Shown: piece by piece, positions 26,421 to 35,801 of the stretch
How the letters are laid out: the number at the start of each line of letters is the position of its first letter
How positions within the stretch are numbered: the first letter of the stretch is position 1
NCBI RefSeq assembly: GCF_008710155.1
Contig: NZ_VYPZ01000014.1
Location: forward strand, 24,599-88,598
Direction: 5' to 3'
Source: Sphingobium limneticum
GTDB lineage: Bacteria; Pseudomonadota; Alphaproteobacteria; Sphingomonadales; Sphingomonadaceae
DNA: 64,000 bases
The notes under the pieces: model-generated
What the model was told of the DNA's origin: nothing
What the model saw: the letters and a program-made list of their open reading frames with translations, nothing else
Databases searched by the model: none
Program-made: the position numbers and the translations under genes

Positions 26421-26684
26421 ATGGATCAGACGCTGCTCACCGTCCTGCAATATTATGGTGCGGGGGCGGCGACCATCGCGGCGCTGGTCGTTTCGCTCAA
26501 TCTGGGCCGACGCATAACCGGATGGGCATTCGTGCTGTTCGTCACCAGTTCGATCGCGCTGATCGGCTGGGGATTTCTGGACAAGGATAGCGAGGGGATC
26601 GGCTGGCAGAATATTGCGCTGCTGGGGATCAATGCCGTGGGTGTGTGGCGCTATCTGATTTCCAAACATGACGTGCGGGATTAA
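26421..26684 (+). CDS. small membrane protein, 87 residues
   Basis: Hypothetical inner-membrane protein with three hydrophobic segments (YYGAGAATIAALVVSLNLG, WAFVLFVTSSIALIGWGFL, WQNIALLGINAVGVWRYL). Similar short proteins are common in sphingomonads; no function is known. ATG 26421, divergent from the aminotransferase. Confidence 0.72.
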   Translation: MDQTLLTVLQYYGAGAATIAALVVSLNLGRRITGWAFVLFVTSSIALIGWGFLDKDSEGIGWQNIALLGINAVGVWRYLISKHDVRD

Positions 26685-26707
26685 ATCCTCCCCTGCAAGG
26701 AGAGGAA

Positions 26708-27400
26708 TTACGCGTCTGCGATCCACACCTCGACCGGCACATCGTCTTGCAACAGCGCCAGTCGGATCGGCAGTTCCTCCACGGCGCCGCCCGCCAGTGC
26801 GCGATCATAGACGGCCTTCTTCCCTGCGCCGCTGATTTGCAGGAAGATATGGCGGCTCTGCACGATCGCATGGGCGGTCAGGGACATGCGCTGGTGCGGC
26901 GCGACAGGTGGCGTGGCGGCGATGGTCAGCGCCTTGCTCGCCAACCCGTCCGCCAGTTCCTTGCCTTCTGGGAAGAGCGAGGCGGTATGGCCGTCATCGC
27001 CCATGCCCAGCAATATGATGTCGAGCGGCCAGGGCAGTGTGGCGAACTCCGCCTCCACCGCAGCCTGCCCGGCATAGGCATCCGCCGCGTCATTCTTCAT
27101 CGGCACGAAGCGGGCCTTTGCCGCCGCTCCCTGCAACAATGTCTCGCGCACCAGACGTTCATTGCTGTCGGCACTGTCGGGCGCGACCCAGCGTTCGTCC
27201 ACCAGCGTCACGACGACCTTGCTCCAGTCGAGGTCGACCGCGCTGAGCGCCTCCAGCACCGGGCGGGGCGAACGGCCGCCTGAGACGGCGATGCTGGCGA
27301 CCCCGCGCGCGGCGATTCCCTCGGCCAGCAGCGTGGCGATGCGCGTGGCGATATCGGCGGCGGCCTGCGCCCCGGTGGCGAAAAGATGTTCGGTCGGCAT
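26708..27400 (-). CDS. pgl: 6-phosphogluconolactonase
   Basis: Hydrolyses 6-phosphogluconolactone made by Zwf, 230 residues of the DevB/SOL type. Family motifs are ASIAVSGGRSPRPVLEAL, VVTLVDERWVAPDSADSNERL and ILLGMGDDGHTASLFPEG. It is not in the zwf operon but lies 2.8 kb away on the same strand as the last gene of galE-ybaK-pgl, 4 bases after ybaK. Confidence 0.95.
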   Translation of the reverse strand: MPTEHLFATGAQAAADIATRIATLLAEGIAARGVASIAVSGGRSPRPVLEALSAVDLDWSKVVVTLVDERWVAPDSADSNERLVRETLLQGAAAKARFVPMKNDAADAYAGQAAVEAEFATLPWPLDIILLGMGDDGHTASLFPEGKELADGLASKALTIAATPPVAPHQRMSLTAHAIVQSRHIFLQISGAGKKAVYDRALAGGAVEELPIRLALLQDDVPVEVWIADA

Positions 27401-27404
27401 GAGG

Positions 27405-27884
27405 CTACTCCGCGATGGCGTCTGGTAGGGTGCAAATGTCCACCCATGTCGCGCCGGTCAAGGCCGCCAGTCGATCCGGCGTCAGTTCGACCGACGTGGT
27501 GCGCGACCCGGCGGCCGGAAAGACGGTGGCGAAATCGCGCAGCGACACGTCGCAATAGACGGGCAGGGGCGTGGGCAGGCCGAACGGGCACACGCCGCCG
27601 ACCGGATGGCCGGTCAATTCCTCCACCTCATGCCCGCCCAGCATGCGCGGTTTCGCGCCCAGCGCCGCCTTGGCCTTGCCATTGGACAGGCGCGCGTCGC
27701 CGCGTGCGCAGACCAGTACGACCGTATCGCCGATGCGCAGCGACAGCGTCTTGGCGATCCGCGCCGGTTCCACGCCCAGCGCGGCGGCAGCGTCCGCCAC
27801 CGTCGCGGTGCTGACACCCTGATCGATCAGGCTGACGTCGGGGGCATGGGTCGCGAAGAAAGCGCGGACGCTCGCCTCGCTCAT
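27405..27884 (-). CDS. YbaK/EbsC-type aminoacyl-tRNA deacylase
   Basis: 159-residue protein of the YbaK/ProX editing family, which hydrolyses mischarged tRNA. It shows the conserved lysine region SNGKAKAALG and the GGVCPFGLPTPLPVYCD block. ATG 27884 overlaps the galE stop as ATGA; the long upstream frame is inside galE. Which misacylated tRNA it clears is not evident. Confidence 0.88.
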   Translation of the reverse strand: MSEASVRAFFATHAPDVSLIDQGVSTATVADAAAALGVEPARIAKTLSLRIGDTVVLVCARGDARLSNGKAKAALGAKPRMLGGHEVEELTGHPVGGVCPFGLPTPLPVYCDVSLRDFATVFPAAGSRTTSVELTPDRLAALTGATWVDICTLPDAIAE

Positions 27885-28876
27885 CCGCGCTCGCCCAGCT
27901 TGCGCTCCCAGGCCAGCGCATGGGTCACGATCTGGTCCAGATCGGCATGGCGCGGCGTCCAGGGGAATGTCCGCAGAATCGCGCCATTGTCCGAAATCAA
28001 CTGGCCCGGATCGCCTGCCCGGCGCGGCGCCATGACCCGCTTGATCGGATTGTTGGTCGCGCGGTCGACCGCATCCAGCACTTCCAGCACTGAAAAGCCC
28101 CGGCCATAGCCGCAATTGAGCAGATGATTGCGCGTCGGCTCGGCGATCAGTGCCTCCAGCGCGAGCAGATGCGCGGCGGCCAGATCGGTGACATGGATAT
28201 AATCGCGCACGCCCGTGCCGTCGGGCGTATCGAAATCCGTGCCGAACACGCCGACGCTTTCCCGCTTGCCCAGCGCGGCTTCGACCGCGACCTTGATCAG
28301 GTGGGTCGCGCCGGCGGTCGACTGGCCGGTCCGACCCTGCGGATCGGCGCCCGCGACGTTGAAATAGCGCAGCGCACAGAAGTTCATCGGATGCGCCGCC
28401 GCCACATCGCGCAGCATATATTCGGTCATCAGCTTCGACATGCCATAGGGATTGATCGGCCGCTGCGGCGTATCCTCCCGCACAGCCTCTACATCCGGCG
28501 TGCCATAGGTGGCGGCAGTGGACGAGAAGATGAAATGCGGCACGCCCACCCGCACCGCGCTCTCGATCAGGTCGCGGGTCTTGGCGCTGTTGTTGTGATA
28601 ATATTTGAGCGGGTTCTCGACAGATTCCGGCACGACGACAGAGCCGGCGAAGTGCATGATCGCCTTTATGTCATGGTCGCGCAACGTCGCTTCCACCAGC
28701 GGCTGGTCGGCAATGTCGCCGCGCACCAGCGGTACCCCTTCAGGTACGGCCCAATCGAAGCCGGTGACCAGATTGTCGATCACCACCACGCCATAGCCGG
28801 CGTCCTTGAGCGCCAGCACAGCATGGCTGCCGATATAGCCCGCGCCGCCCGTGACCAGTACCGTGGGTTTGCTCAT
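27881..28876 (-). CDS. galE: UDP-glucose 4-epimerase
   Basis: Extended short-chain dehydrogenase of 331 residues interconverting UDP-glucose and UDP-galactose. The NAD site is VTGGAGYIGSH, catalytic Ser in FSSTAATYG, and YGMSKLMTE gives the YxxxK pair. The sugar-nucleotide region LRYFNVAGADPQGRTGQ matches GalE closely. First gene of galE-ybaK-pgl. Also supplies precursors for surface polysaccharide. Confidence 0.95.
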   Translation of the reverse strand: MSKPTVLVTGGAGYIGSHAVLALKDAGYGVVVIDNLVTGFDWAVPEGVPLVRGDIADQPLVEATLRDHDIKAIMHFAGSVVVPESVENPLKYYHNNSAKTRDLIESAVRVGVPHFIFSSTAATYGTPDVEAVREDTPQRPINPYGMSKLMTEYMLRDVAAAHPMNFCALRYFNVAGADPQGRTGQSTAGATHLIKVAVEAALGKRESVGVFGTDFDTPDGTGVRDYIHVTDLAAAHLLALEALIAEPTRNHLLNCGYGRGFSVLEVLDAVDRATNNPIKRVMAPRRAGDPGQLISDNGAILRTFPWTPRHADLDQIVTHALAWERKLGERG

Positions 28877-28886
28877 AAGAAAAAAG

Positions 28887-28913
28887 TCTCCCCGAAATAT
28901 TCGGGAAGACCTA
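28887..28913. terminator. stem-loop upstream of galE start
   Basis: An imperfect inverted repeat, GTCTCCCCGAA and TTCGGGAAGAC, lies in the leader between fadB-like gene and galE. It could be part of termination or of the galE leader; no T-run is evident. Confidence 0.35.
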
Positions 28914-28939
28914 GCCGAGTGTCGTTGCGATTTATAGGG

Positions 28940-28969
28940 GCTGTTCCCCGGCCTTCGCCGGGGAACAGC
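28940..28969 (-). terminator. hairpin directly after the beta-oxidation multifunctional gene
   Basis: A perfect 12-bp stem GCTGTTCCCCGG / CCGGGGAACAGC with loop CCTTCG, touching the stop codon at 28970. The same TTCCCCGGCCT-CGCCGGGGA core appears after the enoyl-CoA hydratase at 37465-37496, so it is also a dispersed palindrome family. Confidence 0.65.
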
Positions 28970-31147
28970 TTATGCGGCAGCCTGTATGGGTGCCGGCCGA
29001 TAAAATAGCCCGCCGCTCGCCGCCATGTCGCGCAACTGCTGGGTGGGCGCAAAGCGCGGGCCATGCTCGGCGGCCAGACGGTCCAGCACGGCCACGACGT
29101 GGGCGATCCCGACCGTGTCCATATGGCTGAATGGCCCCCCGGTATAAGGCGCAAAACCCCAGCCGAAGATCGCGCCGATGTCGCCATCTTCCGGCGTTTC
29201 CAGCACGCCTTCCTCGAAACAGCGGGCGCATTCGATCAGCTGGCGATAGAGGAGGCGTTCTTTCACCGCCTCGACATCGGGCTGTTCGGCCGCGCGCGGG
29301 AACATCTCGCCCAGTGCCGGCGACAGATGCTTTTTCGCGCCTTCGGGATAATCGTACCAGCCCTTGCCATTCTTGCGGCCCAGACGTCCGGCCTCGACCA
29401 TCTTGACCATGATGTCGTCCGACCCCTGGGGCACATAGGCGTCGCCCAGTTCCTTCTTGGCTGCGCTCATGATCTTCCAGCCCAGCTCGATCGATACTTC
29501 GTCGCTGACGGCCAGAGGGCCGGTGGGCATCCCCAGCTGCTTGCCGGCATTTTCGATGAGCGCCGGGTTGACGCCTTCGCCGACCAGCTCCGCACCTTCC
29601 TGCACATAGGTGCCGAAGCTGCGCGAGGTGTAGAAGCCGCGGCTGTCATGCACGACGATCGGCGTCTTCTTGATCTGGGCGACGAAATCTAGCGCTTTGG
29701 CAATGGCGGCCGGGCCGGTCTTTTCGCCCAGGATGATTTCCACCAGCGGCATCTTCTCGACTGGCGAGAAGAAGTGGACGCCGATGAAATTCTCCGGCCT
29801 GGTCCAGGCCTGCGCCAATTTGGTGATCGGCAAAGTGGAGGTGTTGGAGCCGAAGATGGTGTCGGCGCCCAGCACGGCTTCGACCTGCTTGGTCACTTCC
29901 GCCTTGATGCTCACATCCTCGAACACCGCTTCGATCACGAAATCCGCGCCGGCCAGCGCCGCATAGTCGGTGGTGGGGGTCACGCGGGCCAGCGTGGCTT
30001 CCAGCTTTTCGGGCGTCATGCCCTTGCCCAGGCGCTTCTTCAAAACCGCCTCGACATGGGCCTTGCCCTTTTCCGCATAGGCCAGGTCGCGGTCGAACAG
30101 GACGACTTCGATCCCCGCCTGCGCCGCGACGGTGGCGATGCCAGCGCCCATCATGCCCGCGCCCAGCATGGCCAGCTTGGTCGTCGCTGCCTTGGGCTGA
30201 TCCTTGGGGCGGCGCGCACCGCGTTCGGCCGCCTGCTTGTTGACGAAGAGGGTGCGGATCATGTTCGATGCCTGCGGATCGGCGGCGACCTTGGCGAAAT
30301 ATTTGCTTTCGATCCGGATCGCCCGGTCCATCGGCAAGGTGATGCCTTCATAGACGGCCGACAGCAAAGCGATCGGCGCGTTCATGTTGCGCTGCGTCTG
30401 TTTCAGCGTCATCGGCAGGGCGCCGGCCATGGTCTGGACGAAGGCGGGGTTGAAGCCGCCCGCGCCGCCCGGAACCTTGAAACCCTTGACGTCCCAGGGC
30501 TGGGTGTTGGCGGTCGGGTTGGCCTTCACCCATGCACGCGCAGCTTCGACCGCCGTGCCCTGCGGCACGACCTGATCCACCGCCTTCAGCATCGCCGCTT
30601 CGGCCGGGCGGAACAGCTTGCCCTGAAGCATGTACATCAGCGCGGCCTGCACGCCGATCAGGCGCGGCAGGCGCTGCGACCCGCCACCGCCGGGGAAGAG
30701 GCCGATCAGGATTTCGGGCAGGCCCAACTGCGTCTTGCTGCTGTCGCCGACGAAACGGCGATGGCAGGCCAGCGCCAGTTCGAACCCGCCACCGACGCAG
30801 GTGCCTTCTATGGCGCAGGCGATCGGCTTGCCGCTGGTTTCCAGGCGACGGAACAAAGCGTTCAGCACGAACAGCTTGTCAAAGATCGCGGAGGGGGCAG
30901 GGCGTTCCCCATCGCTGGTCGCCAGCGTCGCGCCGAAATATTTCAGGTCCATGCCGGCCATGAAGCCGCTGCCCTTGCCCGACGCGATGACCGCGCCCTT
31001 GATGCCCTCTTCCGACGCGATGCGCGTGATCGCGGCATCCATGTCCGCCAGGAAGTCCGGGCCGATGACGTTCATCGACTGGCCGGGCACGTCGATGGTC
31101 AGCGTGGCGATGCCGTCGGCGTCGATGTCGAATGTGATGGTGTTCAT
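28970..31147 (-). CDS. fatty-acid oxidation multifunctional protein (enoyl-CoA hydratase/3-hydroxyacyl-CoA dehydrogenase)
   Basis: 725-residue FadB/FadJ-type enzyme. The N-terminal crotonase domain has the oxyanion and acid residues in IEGTCVGGGFELALACHRRF and GLPEILIGLFPGGGGSQRLPRL. The C-terminal 3-hydroxyacyl-CoA dehydrogenase half starts at about residue 310 with LAMLGAGMMGAGIATVAAQAG (NAD site) and contains NFIGVHFFSPVEKMPLVEII. Start ATG 31147 has AAAGG about 11 bases upstream; the longer frame enters a dispersed repeat. Catalyses two successive beta-oxidation steps; the thiolase upstream does the last one. Confidence 0.94.
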   Translation of the reverse strand: MNTITFDIDADGIATLTIDVPGQSMNVIGPDFLADMDAAITRIASEEGIKGAVIASGKGSGFMAGMDLKYFGATLATSDGERPAPSAIFDKLFVLNALFRRLETSGKPIACAIEGTCVGGGFELALACHRRFVGDSSKTQLGLPEILIGLFPGGGGSQRLPRLIGVQAALMYMLQGKLFRPAEAAMLKAVDQVVPQGTAVEAARAWVKANPTANTQPWDVKGFKVPGGAGGFNPAFVQTMAGALPMTLKQTQRNMNAPIALLSAVYEGITLPMDRAIRIESKYFAKVAADPQASNMIRTLFVNKQAAERGARRPKDQPKAATTKLAMLGAGMMGAGIATVAAQAGIEVVLFDRDLAYAEKGKAHVEAVLKKRLGKGMTPEKLEATLARVTPTTDYAALAGADFVIEAVFEDVSIKAEVTKQVEAVLGADTIFGSNTSTLPITKLAQAWTRPENFIGVHFFSPVEKMPLVEIILGEKTGPAAIAKALDFVAQIKKTPIVVHDSRGFYTSRSFGTYVQEGAELVGEGVNPALIENAGKQLGMPTGPLAVSDEVSIELGWKIMSAAKKELGDAYVPQGSDDIMVKMVEAGRLGRKNGKGWYDYPEGAKKHLSPALGEMFPRAAEQPDVEAVKERLLYRQLIECARCFEEGVLETPEDGDIGAIFGWGFAPYTGGPFSHMDTVGIAHVVAVLDRLAAEHGPRFAPTQQLRDMAASGGLFYRPAPIQAAA

Positions 31148-31171
31148 TGGTATGGCTACCTTTCCCAACAT

Positions 31172-31272
31172 CCGTTCGTCCTGAGTAGCCATTGAGCGAA
31201 GTCGAAATGGCGTATCGAAGGATGCTTCGATACGGGACTTCGACAAGCTCAGTCCCTACTCAGCACGAACGG
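31172..31272. repeat. dispersed inverted repeat, copy 1
   Basis: Ends CCGTTCGTCCTGAGTAG and CTACTCAGCACGAACGG are inverted copies (16 of 17), with an inner hairpin around GTATCGAAGGATGCTTCGATAC. A second copy is at 53640-53754. It separates the thiolase and the multifunctional gene, which are otherwise an operon. Confidence 0.85.
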
Positions 31273-31285
31273 TTTTATTCTTGTT

Positions 31286-32500
31286 TCAAATACGCTCGAT
31301 GATGATGCCGGTGCCCATGCCTGCGCCGACGCACAGGTTGATGAGCGCGGTACCCTTGCCCGATCGTTCCAGTTCATCCAGCGCCGTCCCCAGCACCATC
31401 GCACCGGTCGCGCCCAGCGGATGGCCCATGGCGATCGCGCCGCCATTCACGTTGATCTTGCTATGGTCGAGGTTCATCGCCTGCATGTAGCGCAGCACGA
31501 CCGAGGCGAAGGCCTCGTTCAATTCCCACAGATCGATGTCGGCGGCGGTCATGCCCGCGCGGCTCAGCAGCTTGCCCGCGACAAATTCCGGCCCGGTCAG
31601 CATGATCAGCGGCTCCGACCCGATCGAGGCCATCGCCTTGATCCGGGCGCGGGGCTTCAGGCCATATTTGTCGCCCATATCCTTGTTGCCGACCAGCACG
31701 GCGGCCGCGCCATCGACGATGCCGCTGCTGTTGCCGGCATGGTGGATATGGTTGACCTTTTCCAGTTCGGGGTAGCGCAGCAGGGCGACGGTGTCGAAGC
31801 CCGGCATATCCTCGCCCAGCGCGGTAAAGCTGGCCTTCAATGCGCCCAGCGACTGCATCGTCGCATCGGGGCGCATATGTTCGTCATGATCCAGCACGAT
31901 GCCGCCGATCACATCCTTGACCGGCACGATCGACTTTTTGAACCGGCCTTCGTCCCAGGCCGCCTTGGCGCGCTTCTGGCTTTCGACCGCATAGGCGTCC
32001 GCATCGTCGCGGCTGATGCCGAACTTCGTCGCGATCACGTCGGCGCCGATGCCCTGCGGCGCGAAATAGGTCTTATAGGCGACCGCCGGGTCCATCGCCC
32101 AGGCGCCGCCGTCGGACGCCATGGGCACGCGGCTCATCGATTCCACGCCGCCGCCGATCGCGAACATCGCCTCACCCGAATAGACTTTGGCGGCGGCCAT
32201 GTTCACGGCCTCAAGGCCCGAGGCGCAGAAGCGGTTGATCTGCACGCCCGGCACGGTCTGCGCATAATCGGCGTTCAGCACGGCGACGCGGGCGATGTCC
32301 GCGCCCTGTTCGCCGACCGGGCTGACGCAGCCCAGGATCACGTCGTCCACGTCCGCCGTGTCGATCTGGCTGCGGTCGCGCACGGCTTCCAGCACCTGCG
32401 TCGCCAGCTGAATGGGGGTGATGTCGTGCAGCGACCCGTCGGCCTTGCCCCGGCCACGGGGCGTCCTGACGGCGTCGTAAATATAGGCTTCCATGTTCAT
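31286..32500 (-). CDS. acetyl-CoA acyltransferase (thiolase)
   Basis: Thiolase of the FadA/PhaA superfamily, 404 residues. The nucleophilic Cys is in [13 protein letters not shown], the acid/base His in [13 protein letters not shown] and the second Cys in [10 protein letters not shown]. Start ATG 32500 has GGAG 5 bases upstream; a second ATG follows at 32494. Upstream genes' frames that extend this ORF to 33898 run antisense to the MFS gene. Paired with the multifunctional enzyme, it completes a beta-oxidation module. A LiuR-like palindrome lies 52 bases upstream. Confidence 0.95.
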   Translation of the reverse strand: MNMEAYIYDAVRTPRGRGKADGSLHDITPIQLATQVLEAVRDRSQIDTADVDDVILGCVSPVGEQGADIARVAVLNADYAQTVPGVQINRFCASGLEAVNMAAAKVYSGEAMFAIGGGVESMSRVPMASDGGAWAMDPAVAYKTYFAPQGIGADVIATKFGISRDDADAYAVESQKRAKAAWDEGRFKKSIVPVKDVIGGIVLDHDEHMRPDATMQSLGALKASFTALGEDMPGFDTVALLRYPELEKVNHIHHAGNSSGIVDGAAAVLVGNKDMGDKYGLKPRARIKAMASIGSEPLIMLTGPEFVAGKLLSRAGMTAADIDLWELNEAFASVVLRYMQAMNLDHSKINVNGGAIAMGHPLGATGAMVLGTALDELERSGKGTALINLCVGAGMGTGIIIERI

Positions 32501-32551
32501 TCCCTCTCCGTGGGGGCCGTTCCGGCGCTTCGGATCTCGGTGCTGAATGTA

Positions 32552-32567
32552 TTTACGTTTACGTAAA
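32552..32567. promoter_or_regulatory. palindromic operator TTTACGT-TT-ACGTAAA
   Basis: A perfect inverted repeat with 7-base arms and a 2-base centre, 52 bases upstream of the thiolase start. It closely resembles the site described for MerR-family LiuR-type regulators of branched-chain and fatty acid catabolism. No such regulator gene is in the window. Confidence 0.6.
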
Positions 32568-32740
32568 GTGCAAGTGTCTATTATGCTGCTCGCGGCCGGG
32601 CCAGCATGCCGTAGCGGCAGGGTCGCGCATGCGATTTCGCTGTCCAACTCGCTGTCGCATATCCAGGTTTCAGACGTGCGAATCCCCCGTCCGATCGGGT
32701 CGCTCCAGGGGGCAGGGGCGAGAAGCGTTGCACCCCGGCC

Positions 32741-34432
32741 ATGGACGGCTATATCGACCTCATGGACAGCGTGACCGAAGCCCCGACCCAGCAATCCCCG
32801 TCGCCTTTTTCCATCCCCACTTTCCGCGCGATCTGGACCGCCAGCCTGGCGTCCAATTTCGGCGGCCTGATCCAGTCGGTCGGCGCGGCGTGGATGATGA
32901 CGTCGCTGCCGGCATCGCCCATGATGATCGCGCTGGTGCCGGCGGCGTCGATGCTGCCGATCATGTTGTTGTCGCTCTGGGCCGGCGCGGTCGCGGACAA
33001 TCTGGATCGGCGCAAGGTGATGATCGCCTGCCAATGCGCCATGTTGCTGACCTCCGCTTTGCTGGCGATGACGGCCTGGTTCGGGTTGATGACGCCCTGG
33101 CTGCTCCTGTCCTTCACCTTCGCGATCGGGTGCGCCACGGCGATCAACGGGCCCGCCTGGCAGGCGTCGGTGGGCGACATGGTGCCGCGTGCTATTCTGC
33201 CCAGCGCGGTGGCGATGAACAGCATGGGTTTCAACCTGGCGCGTAGCACAGGGCCGGCGCTGGGCGGCATCATCGTCGCGGCGGCGGGGGCGGCTGCGGC
33301 CTTTCTGGTCAATGCGCTCAGTTATGTCGGCCTGCTGGTGGTATTGGCGCGCTGGCGACCCAATTTGCCGCCCAAGCTGCTGCCGCGCGAACGGCTGGGC
33401 GTCGCGATGGTCGCGGGCGTGGGATATGTCGCGGCGTCGCCGAACATCAAGCTGGTCCTGCTGCGCAGCGGGGCGTTCGGCCTTGGCGCGGCGGCAGTGT
33501 CCGCGCTGATGCCGCTGGTCGCGCGCGATGTGCTGGGCGGCGGGGCGCTGACCTTTGGCGTCACCAGCGGCGCGTTCGGCGTCGGGGCGGTGTTGGGCGC
33601 GCTGGGCAGCCGGCGGCTGCGCACCTTTGTGTCGGTCGAAACTTTGGTGCGGTGCGCGGCCCTCTCGATGGCGCTGGGCACGGCGTTGACGGCGATCAGC
33701 AGCCTGCTGCCGCTGGCCATTATGGGCTATATGCTGGCTGGAGCGGGCTGGGTTCTGGCGCTGTCCACCTTCAACGTGTCGGTCCAGATGTCGGCGCCGC
33801 GCTGGGTGGTGGCGCGCGCGGTGGCGCTGTATCAGATGATAGTCTTTGGCGGCATGGCCGGCGGCGCCTGGCTGTTCGGCTGGGTGGCGGAACATCATGG
33901 CGTCGTGACCGGCCTCTATGCCGCCGCCGCCGCGCAGTTCGTCGCCGCGATTCTGGGATTGTGGCGCCCGCTACCGCAGATTGGCGACGACAATCTCGAC
34001 CCGCGCGGCGATTGGCGGGAGCCGGATACGGTGGTGCCGGTCGAGTCCCGAAGCGGGCCGATCGTCATCACGATCGAATATCGCATTCCGTCCGGATCGA
34101 TCGTGCCCTTCCTGTCCGCGATGAGCGAACGGCGGCGTATCCGGCGGCGCGATGGCGCCCATGGCTGGCAATTGCTGCGCGATCTGGGCGAACCCAATCT
34201 GTGGGTCGAGCGCTATCATGTGTCGACCTGGCTGGACTATGTCCGCCATAATCAGCGCCGCACCGTCGCCGACATCGCCAACAGCGATGCGATCCATGCC
34301 CTGCATGAAGGGCCGGACGCACCGGTCGTGCATCGCCGCCTGGAGCGGCAGACGGGGTCGCTGCCGATCAGCCGCGCGCCCGATGCCCGCGAAATGGGGG
34401 ATGGCCTGACCGATCCGACCCGGTCGAGCTGA
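32741..34432 (+). CDS. MFS exporter (EntS-like, MFS_3) with C-terminal soluble domain
   Basis: 563 residues. The first ~410 form a 12-helix exporter of the EntS/MFS_3 type (FRAIWTASLASNFGGLIQSVGAAWMM; SLWAGAVADNLDRRKVMI). After the last helix a ~130-residue cytoplasmic domain follows, starting GPIVITIEYRIPSGSIVPFLSAM and containing WQLLRDLGEPNLWVERYHVSTWLDYVRH, a pattern of the antibiotic-biosynthesis-monooxygenase-like (ferredoxin-fold) type. This two-part layout is known in the family; substrate unknown. Start ATG 32741; ATG 32762 (residue 8) is possible. Confidence 0.82.
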   Translation: MDGYIDLMDSVTEAPTQQSPSPFSIPTFRAIWTASLASNFGGLIQSVGAAWMMTSLPASPMMIALVPAASMLPIMLLSLWAGAVADNLDRRKVMIACQCAMLLTSALLAMTAWFGLMTPWLLLSFTFAIGCATAINGPAWQASVGDMVPRAILPSAVAMNSMGFNLARSTGPALGGIIVAAAGAAAAFLVNALSYVGLLVVLARWRPNLPPKLLPRERLGVAMVAGVGYVAASPNIKLVLLRSGAFGLGAAAVSALMPLVARDVLGGGALTFGVTSGAFGVGAVLGALGSRRLRTFVSVETLVRCAALSMALGTALTAISSLLPLAIMGYMLAGAGWVLALSTFNVSVQMSAPRWVVARAVALYQMIVFGGMAGGAWLFGWVAEHHGVVTGLYAAAAAQFVAAILGLWRPLPQIGDDNLDPRGDWREPDTVVPVESRSGPIVITIEYRIPSGSIVPFLSAMSERRRIRRRDGAHGWQLLRDLGEPNLWVERYHVSTWLDYVRHNQRRTVADIANSDAIHALHEGPDAPVVHRRLERQTGSLPISRAPDAREMGDGLTDPTRSS

Positions 34433-34441
34433 TCTTCACTG

Positions 34442-35041
34442 CTATTGCGGCGTTACGGGGCGCCAGCCGGGCACGTCTTCGGGCGTGTCGATATCATGCA
34501 ATATGTTGCCCATCGTCTCGATCTGGATGCCGTGGCTCAACAAGGCCCGCGCGCCCTGATCCCCTTTCAGCGCCAGCAATTCGGGGAAATGTTTGCGCCC
34601 GATAAAGGCCGGAGGCGAAGAGGAAAAACCGTCGGTCGAGGAAACCACGGACCTGATATCCTCCGCCGCCAGGCAGATGCGATTATAATGGGTTTGCGGC
34701 ACGTCGGGCATGTCGGCCAGGCAGATCAGGATGCCGCGTATCTTGTTATTGGGCATCACATGTTCGACCGCACGCACGATGCTGCCCGATATCCCGTCTT
34801 CGGGCTGGTCGTTGACGATGATCGTATAGCCGCGCCGGTCCAGCTTGCGATGGATGACCGGTGCGAATTCGATCGGGCGGACGACCGCGATCAGCTCGGC
34901 AAAGGCCATGGACGCGACCGTTTCCAGCACATGCGCCGCCATCGGCTTGCCGCGCAGGTCGGTCATCAGCTTGTCCTCTTCGCCAAAGCGGGAAGAGGTT
35001 CCGGCCGCCAGCAGCACGGCGGCAATTCGTTTAGTACGCAT
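34442..35041 (-). CDS. MobA/MocA-like nucleotidyltransferase
   Basis: 199-residue GT-A fold nucleotidyltransferase. The N-terminal nucleotide-binding signature is VLLAAGTSSRFGEEDKLM, followed by GKPMAAHVLETV and the metal-binding ICLADMPDV; C-terminus HDIDTPEDV is typical for molybdenum-cofactor cytidylyltransferase-like proteins. No molybdoenzyme gene is adjacent, so the exact cofactor or sugar substrate is open. Start ATG 35041; no clear ribosome-binding site. Confidence 0.82.
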   Translation of the reverse strand: MRTKRIAAVLLAAGTSSRFGEEDKLMTDLRGKPMAAHVLETVASMAFAELIAVVRPIEFAPVIHRKLDRRGYTIIVNDQPEDGISGSIVRAVEHVMPNNKIRGILICLADMPDVPQTHYNRICLAAEDIRSVVSSTDGFSSSPPAFIGRKHFPELLALKGDQGARALLSHGIQIETMGNILHDIDTPEDVPGWRPVTPQ

Positions 35042-35195
35042 GATATGTGAAAGGCAGAGGCATTTTGTCGTGGCGATCCCGTATTGGCCCGATTTGCCAC
35101 CACTATCATCTTGTGTCCAGCGGTCCGAAAGGCACTGGCCATCGCGCACCCCAGCCGCCATATGCGGGACCAACAGCATAAGGAGTGGCCGGTAG

Positions 35196-35801
35196 ATGGC
35201 ATGTGACCTGGAAACGGAAACGATCGGCGATGGCAAGGAGCCGGTTCCGGCCGACGTCAGCGAAGCGATCCGCACCCTGATCCGCTGGTCGGGCGACAGC
35301 CCCGAACGCGAAGGACTGGTGGAAACCCCCGAGCGCGTCGCGCGCGCCTGGCGCGAATATTGCCGCGGCTATGCCGACGACCCGGCCTATCACCTGTCGC
35401 GCATCTTCCATGAAGTGGGCGGTTATGACGATGTCGTGCTGCTCAAGGACATTCCGTTCCAGTCGCATTGCGAACATCATATGGCGCCGATCGTGGGCAA
35501 GGCGCATATCGCCTATCTGCCCGGCGACTATGTGGTCGGCATTTCCAAGCTTGCCCGCGTCCTGCACGCCTATGCCAACCGGTTGCAGGTGCAGGAACGG
35601 CTGACGTCCGAAGTCGCCAACTGCATCTGGGAACATCTGAAGCCCCAGGGCGTGGCCGTGGTGATAGAAGCGACCCATGGCTGCATGACCGGGCGTGGCG
35701 TGCGTACGCCCAATGTCATCATGAAGACCAGCCGCATGCTGGGCGTGTTCCGCGACGATGAAAAGTCGCGGGAGGAAGTGCTGAAGCTCATCGCTTCATG
35801 A
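35196..35801 (+). CDS. folE: GTP cyclohydrolase I
   Basis: 201-residue zinc enzyme making dihydroneopterin triphosphate from GTP, first step of folate/pterin synthesis. Zinc ligands are in FQSHCEHHMAPIVGKAHIAY and HGCMTGRGV; GISKLARVLHAYANRLQVQE is the conserved core. Start ATG 35196. Its stop overlaps the next gene as ATGA. Confidence 0.96.
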   Translation: MACDLETETIGDGKEPVPADVSEAIRTLIRWSGDSPEREGLVETPERVARAWREYCRGYADDPAYHLSRIFHEVGGYDDVVLLKDIPFQSHCEHHMAPIVGKAHIAYLPGDYVVGISKLARVLHAYANRLQVQERLTSEVANCIWEHLKPQGVAVVIEATHGCMTGRGVRTPNVIMKTSRMLGVFRDDEKSREEVLKLIAS

